DNA of 64,000 nt from Cupriavidus basilensis (GTDB lineage Bacteria > Pseudomonadota > Gammaproteobacteria > Burkholderiales > Burkholderiaceae), in NCBI RefSeq assembly GCF_000876015.1, contig NZ_BBQM01000012.1:310001-374000 (forward strand), given 5' to 3'. The translations under genes and the position numbers were made by a program. The notes beneath the pieces are model-generated. The model saw nothing but the letters and a program-made list of their open reading frames with translations. It was not told the origin of the DNA and made no database searches. This document shows, piece by piece, positions 51,254 through 59,984 of this stretch (position 1 is its first letter; each line of letters begins with the position of its first letter).

Positions 51254-52360
51254 TCAGTACAGCACCACCGAGCGGATCGACTCGCCGCGCTTCATCAGGT
51301 CGAAGCCTTCGTTGATGCGCTCCAGCGGCAGCGTGTGGGTGATCAGGTCGTCGATGTTGAGCTTGCCTTCCATGTACCAGTCCACGATCCGGGGCACATC
51401 GGTGCGGCCGCGCGCGCCGCCGAAGGCCGAGCCCTTCCATTCGCGCCCGGTCACGAGCTGGAACGGGCGCGTGGAGATTTCCGCGCCGGCCTCGGCCACG
51501 CCGATGATGATCGACTTGCCCCAGCCCTTGTGGCAGCACTCCAGCGCCTGGCGCATGACCTTGGTGTTGCCGATGCACTCGAACGAATAGTCGGCGCCGC
51601 CGTCGGTGAGCTGGATGATGTGGTCGACCACGTTCTCGACCTCGTTCGGGTTGATGAAATGCGTCATGCCGAACTTGCGCGCCATCGCCTCGCGGCCCGG
51701 GTTCAGGTCCACGCCGATGATCTTGTCGGCGCCCACCATCTTGGCCGCCTGGATCACGTTCAGGCCGATGCCGCCGAGGCCGAACACCACCACGTTGGCG
51801 CCGGCTTCGACCTTGGCCGTGAACAGCACCGCGCCCACGCCGGTGGTCACGCCGCAGCCGATGTAGCAGACCTTGTCGAACGGCGCGTCCGGGCGGATCT
51901 TGGCCAGCGCGATCTCCGGCACCACGATGTGGTTGGCGAAGGTGGAGGTACCCATGTAGTGGAAGATGGGCTTGCCGTCGATGGAAAAGCGCGAGGTGCC
52001 GTCCGGCATCAGGCCCTTGCCCTGGGTGGCGCGGATGGCCTGGCACAGGTTGGTCTTGCGCGACAGGCAGAACTTGCACTGGCGGCATTCCGGCGTGTAG
52101 AGGGGGATCACGTGGTCGCCGGGCCTGAGCGAGGTCACGCCCGGGCCCACGTCGGTGACGATGCCGGCGCCCTCGTGGCCGAGGATGGCCGGGAAGATGC
52201 CTTCGGGGTCGGCGCCCGAGAGCGTGTAGTAGTCGGTATGGCAGATGCCGGTGGCCTTGATCTCCACCAGCACTTCGCCGGCGCGCGGGCCGTCCAGGTC
52301 GACGTCTTCCACGGTCAGCGGGGCGCCGGCTTTCCAGGCGATGGCGGCTTTGGTCTTCAT
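51254..52360 (-). CDS. frmA: S-(hydroxymethyl)glutathione dehydrogenase (class III alcohol dehydrogenase)
   Basis: A 368-residue medium-chain zinc dehydrogenase that oxidises S-hydroxymethylglutathione with NAD+. Catalytic-zinc ligands lie in TGICHTDYYTLSGAD and the LGHEGAG motif; the structural zinc loop is PECRQCKFCLSRKTNLC; NAD binding is VVFGLGGIGLNVIQAAK. EWKGSAFGGARGRTDVPRIV is typical of class III enzymes. ATG 52360 has an AAGGAAAA site. The pair with fghA gives glutathione-dependent formaldehyde oxidation. Confidence 0.97.
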   Translation of the reverse strand: MKTKAAIAWKAGAPLTVEDVDLDGPRAGEVLVEIKATGICHTDYYTLSGADPEGIFPAILGHEGAGIVTDVGPGVTSLRPGDHVIPLYTPECRQCKFCLSRKTNLCQAIRATQGKGLMPDGTSRFSIDGKPIFHYMGTSTFANHIVVPEIALAKIRPDAPFDKVCYIGCGVTTGVGAVLFTAKVEAGANVVVFGLGGIGLNVIQAAKMVGADKIIGVDLNPGREAMARKFGMTHFINPNEVENVVDHIIQLTDGGADYSFECIGNTKVMRQALECCHKGWGKSIIIGVAEAGAEISTRPFQLVTGREWKGSAFGGARGRTDVPRIVDWYMEGKLNIDDLITHTLPLERINEGFDLMKRGESIRSVVLY

Positions 52361-52635
52361 GATCGGTTTTCCTTGTCGTGTGGCGGCGGCCGGCTGGCCG
52401 GCACGGTGTGTGTCGGGGCGCAACGAGCCCGGCGCCGGCATGGGGAGGCGCGGCGCCGGGGCGATTCGTTCGTCAGGGGAAGACTATACGACCATCCGGC
52501 TGGCCGTTGGCGCCCGAGGCGGCGGATTTGGCCCGCGCCGCCCCCAGATTGGCCGGAATCGCGGGCTGGCCGCGGGCGAGGGCCGGAGTGCTCCCGATTG
52601 ACCGCCGGCGAGGCAACCGCTTAAATGACCGGCTC

Positions 52636-53433
52636 ATGACAGACGATCCGACGCCGCCGCCAGCCATGCCTCCCGCCTCGCGCGCCTCTCCCGTGCAGCG
52701 CGCGCTGTGGATCCTGCGCGCCCTGTCCGACCCGCAGGTGCGCCGCCTGTCCGACGTGGCGCGCGCCACCGGCCTCGATCCGGCCACCGCCTCGCGCCTG
52801 CTGGAGCTGCTGGTGGCGGAGGGCTTCGTCACGCGCGATGCCGGCCGCCGCTTCGGCATCGGCCCGGAGATCTTCCAGCTGGCCGACGTGGCGCAGCGCC
52901 GCGTGGACCTGCGCGCGCTGGCGCGGCCGAGCCTGGAGCGGCTGGTCGAGGTATTCGGGGACACCGCGGTGCTGACACTGGCCAGCCGCGGCGAATCGGT
53001 GGTGGCGGACATCGAACTGGGCACCTTCCCGATCCGCGCCAACTACGTGGAGATCGGCACGCGGCGTCCGCTCGGCGTGGGCGCCGGCAGCCTGGCGGTG
53101 CTGGCGTGGATGCCCGAGGCCGAGCGCGCCGCGCGCTTCCGCCTGGGCAAGAGCCAGCGCGCGCGCTATCCGCGCCTGAACGCCGAGGTGATCGGCGAGC
53201 AGATCGACGCGGCGCGCGGCCGCGGCTACGCGCTGTTCCTGGACTGGGTGGTGGACAAGATGGGCGGCATCGCCGTGCCGCTGCTGGACTACGAGGGCCG
53301 GCCCATCGGCGCCTTGAGCGTGGCGGCGCTGAGCGAGCGCATCCTGGCGCGCGAGGCGAAGATGGCGCGCGTGCTCAAGGAGGAAGCGCGGCGCGTCACC
53401 AGCGCGTGGGCGCGCCGCGTGCTGGTGGACTGA
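52636..53433 (+). CDS. IclR-family regulator
   Basis: A 265-residue IclR protein. The winged helix is ALWILRALSDPQVRRLSDVAR, then LDPATASRLLELLVAEGFVTRD; the effector domain has ANYVEIGTRRPLGVGAGSLAVLAW and ALSVAALSERILAREAKMAR. It is divergent from the formaldehyde genes (275-base gap) and convergent with the AtuA module (14-base gap). The palindrome at 56342-56360 in the promoter region of the AtuA module makes that operon the favoured target. Start ATG 52636. Confidence 0.88.
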   Translation: MTDDPTPPPAMPPASRASPVQRALWILRALSDPQVRRLSDVARATGLDPATASRLLELLVAEGFVTRDAGRRFGIGPEIFQLADVAQRRVDLRALARPSLERLVEVFGDTAVLTLASRGESVVADIELGTFPIRANYVEIGTRRPLGVGAGSLAVLAWMPEAERAARFRLGKSQRARYPRLNAEVIGEQIDAARGRGYALFLDWVVDKMGGIAVPLLDYEGRPIGALSVAALSERILAREAKMARVLKEEARRVTSAWARRVLVD

Positions 53434-53447
53434 GGTGCGCGGCGTGC

Positions 53448-53798
53448 TCAGCCGGCCGGCCCGCGCAGCAGCGGCGCCAGTTCTTCCGGCACCTCGACCT
53501 CGAAGCGCAGCACCGCGCTCGCCAGCGCCTTGCCGTAGTTGTCGAGTGCCAGGCTGCGCGAGACGCCGCCGCCCAGCGCGCCATGCGCCACGAAGTTCAG
53601 CACCTGCAGGCCGTCGGCCTCGAAGCGCTCCACCTTGCCGCTGACCACGCCGCCGTACAGCGCCTTGAAGGCGGCGGCGGTGAGCTGCGCCTTGAGATGG
53701 GGATAGAAGGCAGGGTCGTAGGCGATCACCGCCGTGTTGGAAATGTCGCCCTTGTCGCCGGAGCGGGTATGCGCGAGGCGCCTCAGTGAAACCTTCAT
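53448..53798 (-). CDS. AtuA-associated small subunit (AtuA C-terminal domain-like)
   Basis: A 116-residue protein with LRRLAHTRSGDKGDISNTAVIAY, the opening seen at the C-terminus of many AtuA/DUF1446 proteins, then FEVEVPEELAPLL. In several species this domain is fused to AtuA; here it is an independent gene 11 bases downstream. Together they probably form a two-part acyclic-terpene-utilisation-type enzyme of unknown chemistry. Start ATG 53798. Confidence 0.8.
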   Translation of the reverse strand: MKVSLRRLAHTRSGDKGDISNTAVIAYDPAFYPHLKAQLTAAAFKALYGGVVSGKVERFEADGLQVLNFVAHGALGGGVSRSLALDNYGKALASAVLRFEVEVPEELAPLLRGPAG

Positions 53799-53809
53799 CG
53801 CGGGTTGCC

Positions 53810-55162
53810 TCAAAGGTAGTGGATGTCGGAGCTGACCTGCTCGCGCGGCACCAGCGCGGACCACACGCCGATGATCTCGCGCGTGCGTTCCTGGTGCGGC
53901 ACGCGCTTGCCGGTGGAGGCCAGCCCGCACACCGCCATGCTGTCGATCTCGCGGCCGACCTTGGCGGCCTCGGCGCGCGTGCGCGTGCGCGCGGCCACGC
54001 GCACGGCGATCTCGTTGGGCTCGCAGGCCGGCGCCGGCGAGGCGTCGCCGTGGATGGCATTGACGCCGAGGAAGTCGATGCGCAGCGCCTCGGCCCGCAG
54101 CCCGGCCAGGCGGAAGCGGTGCTCGAGGATGGTCTTGGCCAGGCGTGCCTTTTCCAGGCAGCCGGGACCGGCGTAGAAGAACATGTCCTCGCCGATGAAG
54201 CCCTCGGTGCAGCCCAGCGAGACCTTGAGCGTGGGCGTGCGCGGCGCACCGCCCACGCCGCTGATGCGCACCTGGTCGGGCGCGACCTGCTCCAGCCGCG
54301 CCGTGGTGAAGTCCACCACCACGTCCGGCGTGATGTAGCGGCGCGGGTCGTGTACCTCGTAGAACATCTGCTCCTTCACCGTCTGCAGGTCGATGCGCCC
54401 GCCGGTGCCGGCCACCTTGGAGATCACGGCGGTGCCCCCGGCGTCCACCTCGGCGATGGGGAAGGCCAGGTTCCACGGCTCGGGCACGTCCTTGTAGCCG
54501 GGGTCGCCGAAGTAGCCGCCGGTCACCTGGGCGCCGCATTCGAGCAGGTGGCCGATGGCGCTGCCGCGCGCCAGCAGCGCCGTGTCGTCGGCGCGCCAGC
54601 CGAAGCTGTGCATCATCGGCGCGAGGAACAGCGAGGGATCGGCCACGCGCCCCGTGACCACGATCTGCGCGCCGGCTTCGAGCGCGCGCACGATGGGCGC
54701 GGCGCCCTCGTAGGGCTCGGCCGAGATCAGCGACTCGCGCAGCGTGGCGATGGGCGCGCCGCTCTCCAGGATGTCCAGCGCCTGGTCGCAGATGGTGCCG
54801 GTCAGGTCGGTGGTGGTGATCGCGGCGATCTTCACGCGCGGCAGGCCAAGCTCCTCGCACAGCTGCGCGATGCGCCGCGCCGCGCCGAGCGGGTTGATCC
54901 AGCCCTGGTTGCTGACGATGCGCGTGCCCTGCGCGATGCAGTGCGGCAGCACCGCGCGCATGCGCTCGTCGAGATAGGTGTCGTAGCCTTCGAAGCTGGC
55001 GTCGCGGCGCTTGCGCACCTGCGCCGCGGAGACCGTGGCTTCCGCCATCGTCTCGAAGCAGAGAAAGTCGAGCCGGCCGTGCTGCGCGCTCAGCGCCGCG
55101 GGTTCCACGCGGTCGCCCCACCAGCCCGAGCCCGAGCCGATGCGGATGGTCCTTGTTGCCAT
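53810..55162 (-). CDS. AtuA-family protein (DUF1446)
   Basis: A 450-residue AtuA-like protein. The start TIRIGSGSGWWGDRVEPAALSA is the family hallmark, followed by DFLCFETMAEATVSAAQ, VSNQGWINPLGAARR, VTGRVADPSLFLAPM and GTGGRIDLQTVKEQMFYEV. AtuA is needed for citronellol/geraniol use in Pseudomonas, but most DUF1446 proteins act in unrelated acid pathways. The adjacent TTT receptor suggests an imported carboxylate as substrate. ATG 55162 has a GGAATC-like weak site; no terpene genes are nearby. Confidence 0.85.
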   Translation of the reverse strand: MATRTIRIGSGSGWWGDRVEPAALSAQHGRLDFLCFETMAEATVSAAQVRKRRDASFEGYDTYLDERMRAVLPHCIAQGTRIVSNQGWINPLGAARRIAQLCEELGLPRVKIAAITTTDLTGTICDQALDILESGAPIATLRESLISAEPYEGAAPIVRALEAGAQIVVTGRVADPSLFLAPMMHSFGWRADDTALLARGSAIGHLLECGAQVTGGYFGDPGYKDVPEPWNLAFPIAEVDAGGTAVISKVAGTGGRIDLQTVKEQMFYEVHDPRRYITPDVVVDFTTARLEQVAPDQVRISGVGGAPRTPTLKVSLGCTEGFIGEDMFFYAGPGCLEKARLAKTILEHRFRLAGLRAEALRIDFLGVNAIHGDASPAPACEPNEIAVRVAARTRTRAEAAKVGREIDSMAVCGLASTGKRVPHQERTREIIGVWSALVPREQVSSDIHYL

Positions 55163-55191
55163 GAGGGATTCCTTGTCTGTGGGGCGGCCGG

Positions 55192-56196
55192 CTATTGCGC
55201 CTGGATGCCCGCGTTCTTGATGACGCGCGACCATTTCTCGGTATCGGCGCGGATCACCGCCGCGAAGGCGGCGGGCGTGTCGCCGCCCGGCACCGCGCCA
55301 AGCTGCTCGACGCGCTGCCGCACCTCCGGCGTGGCCAGGATGCGCGCCACCGCCTGCTGGATGCGCGCCACCAGCGCGGCCGGCGTGCCGGCCGGCGCCA
55401 GCAGGCCGAACCAGGAGTTCACCACGTAGCCGGGCAGGCCCGATTCCGCCACCGTCGGCACGTCCGGCAGCACCGGCGCGCGCTGCGGCGTGGTCACGGC
55501 CAGCGCGCGCACCTTGCCGGCCTGGATCTGCGCCAGCGCCGAGGGCAGGTTGTCGTACATGAGGTTGACCTGGCCGGCCAGCAGGTCGGTCATGGCGGGC
55601 GCGGCGCCCTTGTATGGCACGTGCTGCATCTTCACGCCGGCCATGCTGTCGAGCAGTTCGCCGGAAAGATGCGGCGAGCCGCCGGTGCTGGTGGACGCAT
55701 AGTTGAGCTTGCCCGGTTGCTGCTTCGCCAGCGCGATCAGCTCGGCCACCGACTTGACCGGCAGCGTGGCGTTGGTCAGCAGCACATTGGGCGAGTTGGC
55801 CACCAGCGTGACCGGCGCGAAATCCTTGCCCGAGTCATAGGGCATGCGCGCGTAGATGAACTGGTTGGTGACCTGCGTGCCGAGCGTGCCCATCAGCAGC
55901 GTGTAGCCGTCAGGCGCGGCCTTGGCCACGGCTTCGGCGCCGATGTTGCCGCCGGCGCCGGGCCGGTTGTCCACCACCACGGTCTGGCCCAGCGCCTCGC
56001 CGAGCTTGAGCGCGACCAGCCGCGCGAGGATGTCGGTGGTGCCGCCCGGCGTGAACGGCACCACCAGCCGGATCGGCCTGGACGGATAGGCTTCGGCCGC
56101 GTGAGCCGCGCTGGTCGGCAGCGCGGTCAGCGCGAGCGGGGCGCACAGGGCGGCACAGGCCAGCGCGGCCAGGCGCAGGGTGGCGCGTCGGTTCAT
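55192..56196 (-). CDS. Tripartite tricarboxylate transporter (TTT) substrate receptor, Bug family
   Basis: A 334-residue periplasmic receptor; residues 1-33 are a signal peptide ending in AHAAE. YPSRPIRLVVPFTPGGTTDILARL, VVVDNRPGAGGNIGAEAVAKAAPDGYTLLMGT and PYKGAAPAMTDLLAGQVNLMYDNL are the standard Bug signatures. It binds small carboxylates for a TTT permease, but no TctA/TctB genes are present, so it may use a permease elsewhere or act as a sensor. It is the first gene of the operon with AtuA. ATG 56196 has GGAGACA. Confidence 0.9.
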   Translation of the reverse strand: MNRRATLRLAALACAALCAPLALTALPTSAAHAAEAYPSRPIRLVVPFTPGGTTDILARLVALKLGEALGQTVVVDNRPGAGGNIGAEAVAKAAPDGYTLLMGTLGTQVTNQFIYARMPYDSGKDFAPVTLVANSPNVLLTNATLPVKSVAELIALAKQQPGKLNYASTSTGGSPHLSGELLDSMAGVKMQHVPYKGAAPAMTDLLAGQVNLMYDNLPSALAQIQAGKVRALAVTTPQRAPVLPDVPTVAESGLPGYVVNSWFGLLAPAGTPAALVARIQQAVARILATPEVRQRVEQLGAVPGGDTPAAFAAVIRADTEKWSRVIKNAGIQAQ

Positions 56197-56341
56197 GGTT
56201 GTCTCCTCGCAGGCGCCGCCGGGATGGCGGCGCATGGTGGTATTGCCGCGTGCGTCGGTGCGCCGCGGCGTTTTGTTTATTGAAAACTGCTGGCGGTGAT
56301 CTTATTCACGTGCCGGTTTCAGCGTCAAACAATGACTGGAA

Positions 56342-56360
56342 ATTTTCATTGAATGAAAAT
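56342..56360. promoter_or_regulatory. Perfect 19-base palindrome upstream of TTT-AtuA operon
   Basis: ATTTTCATT-G-AATGAAAAT is a perfect inverted repeat of 9-base arms, 146 bases upstream of the receptor start. AT-rich symmetrical sites of this size suit an IclR-type dimer. It stands out from the GC-rich background. The IclR gene at 52636 is the best candidate binder. Confidence 0.6.
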
Positions 56361-56483
56361 GCCGGACGGAGGCGCGCCGCGCGGGCGGGAGGGGGAGGAA
56401 CGGGCGGGGAGATATGTGGCCGGCGGCGGGAAGACGGCGCGTCCGCGCAGCCCCGAGGGCCGCGCGGTGGCGCGTGTGCCAGC

Positions 56484-56849
56484 TTAGTAGGACGGATACG
56501 GCTGCTGGTACTGCTGCGGATAGGGTTGCTGCTGGTAGTACGGCACGGCCTGCACCGGCTGCGGGCCGCACGGCACGTAGGCGCGGTCGTAGTTGCTGTA
56601 GCAGTAGCCCGGGGGCGGCGCGTAGGCCGGCGCGGGCGCGGCGGCCATCACCGGCTGGCTGGCCACGGCCGCGCCGACGGCCAGGCCGACCAGCGCGCCG
56701 ATGGCCAGCACCGCGGCGGCACCGCCGCCGCCGCCACGGCCATGATCGCGCCCGTGCGCCGAGGCGGGACCGGCCGCGAGCAGCGAGGCGGCAAGCAGGC
56801 CGGCGCCGATGGCACGGACTGCACGGCTGGCACGAGTGGGATTGCGCAT
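56484..56849 (-). CDS. Secreted glycine-rich/Tyr-Pro-Gln-rich protein
   Basis: A 121-residue protein with a signal peptide (GAGLLAASLLAAGPASA-H). It has HGRDHGRGGGGGAAAVLAIGALVGLAVGAA, a Gly-zipper-like hydrophobic segment, then a Pro/Tyr/Gln-rich tail (YYQQQPYPQQYQQPYPSY). It resembles small envelope proteins with one membrane-embedded glycine zipper, of unknown function. Start ATG 56849. Confidence 0.65.
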   Translation of the reverse strand: MRNPTRASRAVRAIGAGLLAASLLAAGPASAHGRDHGRGGGGGAAAVLAIGALVGLAVGAAVASQPVMAAAPAPAYAPPPGYCYSNYDRAYVPCGPQPVQAVPYYQQQPYPQQYQQPYPSY

Positions 56850-56995
56850 GACTGGCTCCTGATCCTGATGGCGGCCGGCGCAAGCGCGCTGGCCATGAAG
56901 TCATGCTAGGCCCAAGGTGTCACTGCAATATTACGGCGCGGTTAGCAGATGTAACGCCGGCCCGACCCGTGCCGCCCCCTGCGCGCGCGCCGGGC

Positions 56996-57289
56996 TCAGG
57001 GCGCCGGGCGCGGCGGCGGGGACGGCTGCGGCCCAGCGGCGGGCGCCGGCACGGCCGACGGCTGGGCGCCCGGCGACGGCTGCGCCTTCTTGTGGTGATG
57101 CCGGTGCTTGTGCTTGTGTCGCTTGTGCGGCGCGGGCTGCGCCGGCAGCGGCGTGGCGGTGGCGCGCTCGCCCTGCGGCCGTTGCGGCTGGGGCGGCGGC
57201 AGTTGCGCGTGGGCGATGCCGCCCAGGGCGAGGGCGGCGAGGCTGGCGCCGAGCACGGCTGCCCTGGCGAGGATCCGGTGTGTTTTCAT
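56996..57289 (-). CDS. Secreted His/Lys/Pro-rich small protein
   Basis: A 97-residue frame with a convincing signal peptide (ILARAAVLGASLAALALGGIAHA-Q). The mature chain is Pro-rich with a basic cluster HKRHKHKHRHHHKK and repeats of P-x-P. The His/Lys block could bind metal or nucleic acid. Low complexity makes gene status uncertain. Start ATG 57289. Confidence 0.55.
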   Translation of the reverse strand: MKTHRILARAAVLGASLAALALGGIAHAQLPPPQPQRPQGERATATPLPAQPAPHKRHKHKHRHHHKKAQPSPGAQPSAVPAPAAGPQPSPPPRPAP

Positions 57290-57443
57290 GGGGAATCTCA
57301 TTGGTGCTTGCTGTCGGGTTGGTAATATTCCGTCACCATTATCGGCGTTCGCCGGGGTGGCGGGGAGCGGGAGGCGGCTAAAAGAGGCCAAAAGAAGCCA
57401 AGAGAAGCCGGTTCGCGGACCAGCCCCCGTGTTCTGGCGATGT

Positions 57444-58637
57444 TCATGGCGGGCAGATGCCGCTGTCCGGCAGTACGTCGAAGGCCAGCACCTGCATGAC
57501 CTGCCGCGGGTTGAAGTTGTCGTCCGACACCATCGCCAGCGTGGCGCATCCGCGCCCCGTCTTCGGTCCCCAGGCCAGTCCCTCCAGGTTGTCCAGCCGC
57601 GGCAGCGCCAGCTTGCGCAGGCCGGACACCAGCCGCTTGCGCGCCGGCACGTAGTCCGCGCCCGCCAGCGCGGGCAGGCCGCGGATGTCGCTGGCGCCGC
57701 GCAGGTCCATCTCGTACAGGCGGATGTCGTTGGCGAAGCTGCCGTCGGGTTGGCGCACCGCGGCCCGCTCGAGCACCAGCAGGCGGTGCGCGTCCACCGC
57801 CAGGATCTCGGTGACGCCATTGTTGGCCGGCACGTCCTGCCCGGGCATCGCGGGGATGGCATCGATGGGGTAGGCGACCTGCCGCAGCACGCGGCCGTCG
57901 CGCGCGAACTCGGTGATGCGCGCGACGGCGCCGTGGCCGCGCGCGGGTTCCGGGCCGTCCTGCTGCAGCGGGCCTTCCATCGCCACCCACAGCGAGCTGC
58001 CGTCATGCGAGAAACTCAGGCCCTCGAAGGTCAGGTTGTCGCGCGAGCCGTAGCCTGCCTGCCGGCACATGGCGAACATCGCGGGCGCGGCGATGCGGGA
58101 CAAGTAGCGGCCGTCGCGCGCCACGTGGATGACGGCCGGGTCTTCCTTGAGCGAGCAGTCGCCCTCGGTGGCCAGCCACAGGCTGCCGTCCTGTGGATCG
58201 ACGCGCACGGCTTCGAAGTCCGGCACCTCGCCGCGGCCCTCGAGCCATTGCCGGCGGCCCGGAAAAACGGTGCCGTCGGCTTGCCGCGGCACGATCACGC
58301 CGTCGAGCGCAAGCGCGTGGAACCCGTTCGCGTCGTAGCGCATCGTGGCGGTGTAGAGGCGCGCCGGGCCGAGCGCCGAGCGGTCGTCGCTGACCAGGAA
58401 CCACGTGCCGGAGCGGGCGTCGTAGTTGATCCCGGACAGGCCGCCGACGATGGTGTCCCGGAACGGCTGGCGCAGGGCGATGCGCTGCTCGCCGAGCAGC
58501 GCCAGCGCGGCCGGGCCCGGCGCGGGAGTGAGTGCGGGGGCGGGCGGACCGGCGCAGCCCGCGGCGGCCAGGACCGTGGCAAGCGCAGCGGCAGGCAGCC
58601 ACGCGCGCGCGGCCTTGCGCAAGGCCCGCAATCTCAT
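57444..58637 (-). CDS. Esterase-like phytase-family lipoprotein
   Basis: A 397-residue PF13449-type protein. The signal peptide ends in an LAAAGC lipobox near 22-27. The beta-propeller-like core has GGLSGINYDARSGTWFLVSDDRS near 65-87, DFEAVRVDPQDGSLWLATEGD and GPLQQDGPEPARGHG. Members of this family are annotated as phytase-like or esterase-like calcium-binding propellers. Its start overlaps the stop of the MFS gene (ATGA), so it is translationally coupled to it. Role likely in phosphate-ester use outside the inner membrane. Confidence 0.82.
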   Translation of the reverse strand: MRLRALRKAARAWLPAAALATVLAAAGCAGPPAPALTPAPGPAALALLGEQRIALRQPFRDTIVGGLSGINYDARSGTWFLVSDDRSALGPARLYTATMRYDANGFHALALDGVIVPRQADGTVFPGRRQWLEGRGEVPDFEAVRVDPQDGSLWLATEGDCSLKEDPAVIHVARDGRYLSRIAAPAMFAMCRQAGYGSRDNLTFEGLSFSHDGSSLWVAMEGPLQQDGPEPARGHGAVARITEFARDGRVLRQVAYPIDAIPAMPGQDVPANNGVTEILAVDAHRLLVLERAAVRQPDGSFANDIRLYEMDLRGASDIRGLPALAGADYVPARKRLVSGLRKLALPRLDNLEGLAWGPKTGRGCATLAMVSDDNFNPRQVMQVLAFDVLPDSGICPP

Positions 58638-59977
58638 GCGCCGCCGGGCCGCCCGGGCGCCGCTTCCAGCCGCGCGGCCGGCGGCTCGGTGCCGGCGCGG
58701 CCTTCGTGCCGGCAGCCCAGCCACCAGCCCAGCCAGGCCCAGCCCAGCGCCAGCACGGCGCCGGTGAGCGCCACCACGGCGGGATGGCCGGAGAAGGCGT
58801 CGATGGCCGTCTTGATCCATGCGCTGACGGCGTCGCCGGCGCGGTAGACCGCGGTGTCGATGACGTTCTTGGCCTTGTACTTGGTCTCGGCGTCCACCAC
58901 CGTGAACAGCATCTCGCGCCCCGGACGCAGCAGCGCGTATTCGCCCACGCGGCGCAGGATCATGACCGCCGCCAGCACGCCGAAGGCGGGCCACAGCGCC
59001 AGCGCGAGGAAACCCAGGCCGGTGGCCAGCGGCACCACGCCGAGCAGCATGGTCACGCCGTAGCGCCGGGCGATGCGCCCCGAGAAAAACACCTGGACCA
59101 GGATGGTCAGGCCCTGCACCACGGCGTCGATGGCGCTGAACACCTGGGTCTGCTGCGTGCGGCTGGGGAAGGTCTGCGCCACCAGCCGGGCCTGCTCGAA
59201 GTAGAGGAAGGTGCTGGCGGTGGCCAGCAGGATCACGAACAGGCCGATGCCGAGCAGGTAGCGCGAGCGCGCCACCAGCGTCAGCCCGGCCCACAGGCCG
59301 CCGCCGATGGGCCGGGCCGGGTCCTGCGGCAGCACCGGGTCGTCCGCCACCGGCACGCCCGCGCCGGCGCGCCGGCGCCAGCCGAACAGGAAGCCCGCGC
59401 CCGGCAGCGTGGCCGCCAGCAGCGCGGCCGACAGCAGCATCAGCCCGGTCAGGCCGATGCGCGGCACCAGCCAGCCGCCCAGCACCGGGCCGGCCAGCCC
59501 GCCCGCGCTGGCGCCCGCGGCCAGCAGCGCGAACAGGCGCCGCGCCTGGCCCGGGCGGAACACGTCCGCCATCAGGCTCCACGCCACCGACACCACGAAC
59601 AGGTTGAACACCGACAGCCACACGTAGAACGCGCGCGCCAGCCACAGGTTGTCGGGCGCGGCGCGCGTGGCCAGCGCGAAGCCCACCAGGTTGGCGACGA
59701 AGAACGCGTACACCCACGGCACGAAGCGGCGGCGCGGCAGGCGCGCGCTGCACAGGCCGTAGATGGGAATCGCCACCAGCATCACCACGAAGGTGGCGGT
59801 AAACAGCCACTGCAGGTTCCGCACGCCGCCGGCGATGCCCATCGTCTCGCGCACCGGGCGCAGCATGAAATAGCTGGCGAACAGGCAGAAGAAGAACAGG
59901 AAGCCGGCCACCACGGCGCTGCCTTCGCCGGGCTGGATGCCGAGGCCGCGGCGGGCTGCCAGGGTCGGTGCGCTCAT
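58634..59977 (-). CDS. MFS transporter, ATP/ADP-translocase-like group
   Basis: A 447-residue protein with 11-12 hydrophobic segments. The opening (FLFFFCLFASYFMLRPVRETMGIAGG) and AYFVNL-type helices resemble the 'NTP/NTP exchange' group of MFS proteins (COG3202), found in many free-living bacteria where substrate is unknown. It is coupled by ATGA to the phytase-like gene, hinting at a phosphorylated or nucleotide-like substrate. ATG 59977 is seven bases from the aldo/keto reductase stop. Confidence 0.78.
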   Translation of the reverse strand: MSAPTLAARRGLGIQPGEGSAVVAGFLFFFCLFASYFMLRPVRETMGIAGGVRNLQWLFTATFVVMLVAIPIYGLCSARLPRRRFVPWVYAFFVANLVGFALATRAAPDNLWLARAFYVWLSVFNLFVVSVAWSLMADVFRPGQARRLFALLAAGASAGGLAGPVLGGWLVPRIGLTGLMLLSAALLAATLPGAGFLFGWRRRAGAGVPVADDPVLPQDPARPIGGGLWAGLTLVARSRYLLGIGLFVILLATASTFLYFEQARLVAQTFPSRTQQTQVFSAIDAVVQGLTILVQVFFSGRIARRYGVTMLLGVVPLATGLGFLALALWPAFGVLAAVMILRRVGEYALLRPGREMLFTVVDAETKYKAKNVIDTAVYRAGDAVSAWIKTAIDAFSGHPAVVALTGAVLALGWAWLGWWLGCRHEGRAGTEPPAARLEAAPGRPGGA

Positions 59978-59984
59978 GGCCGGT

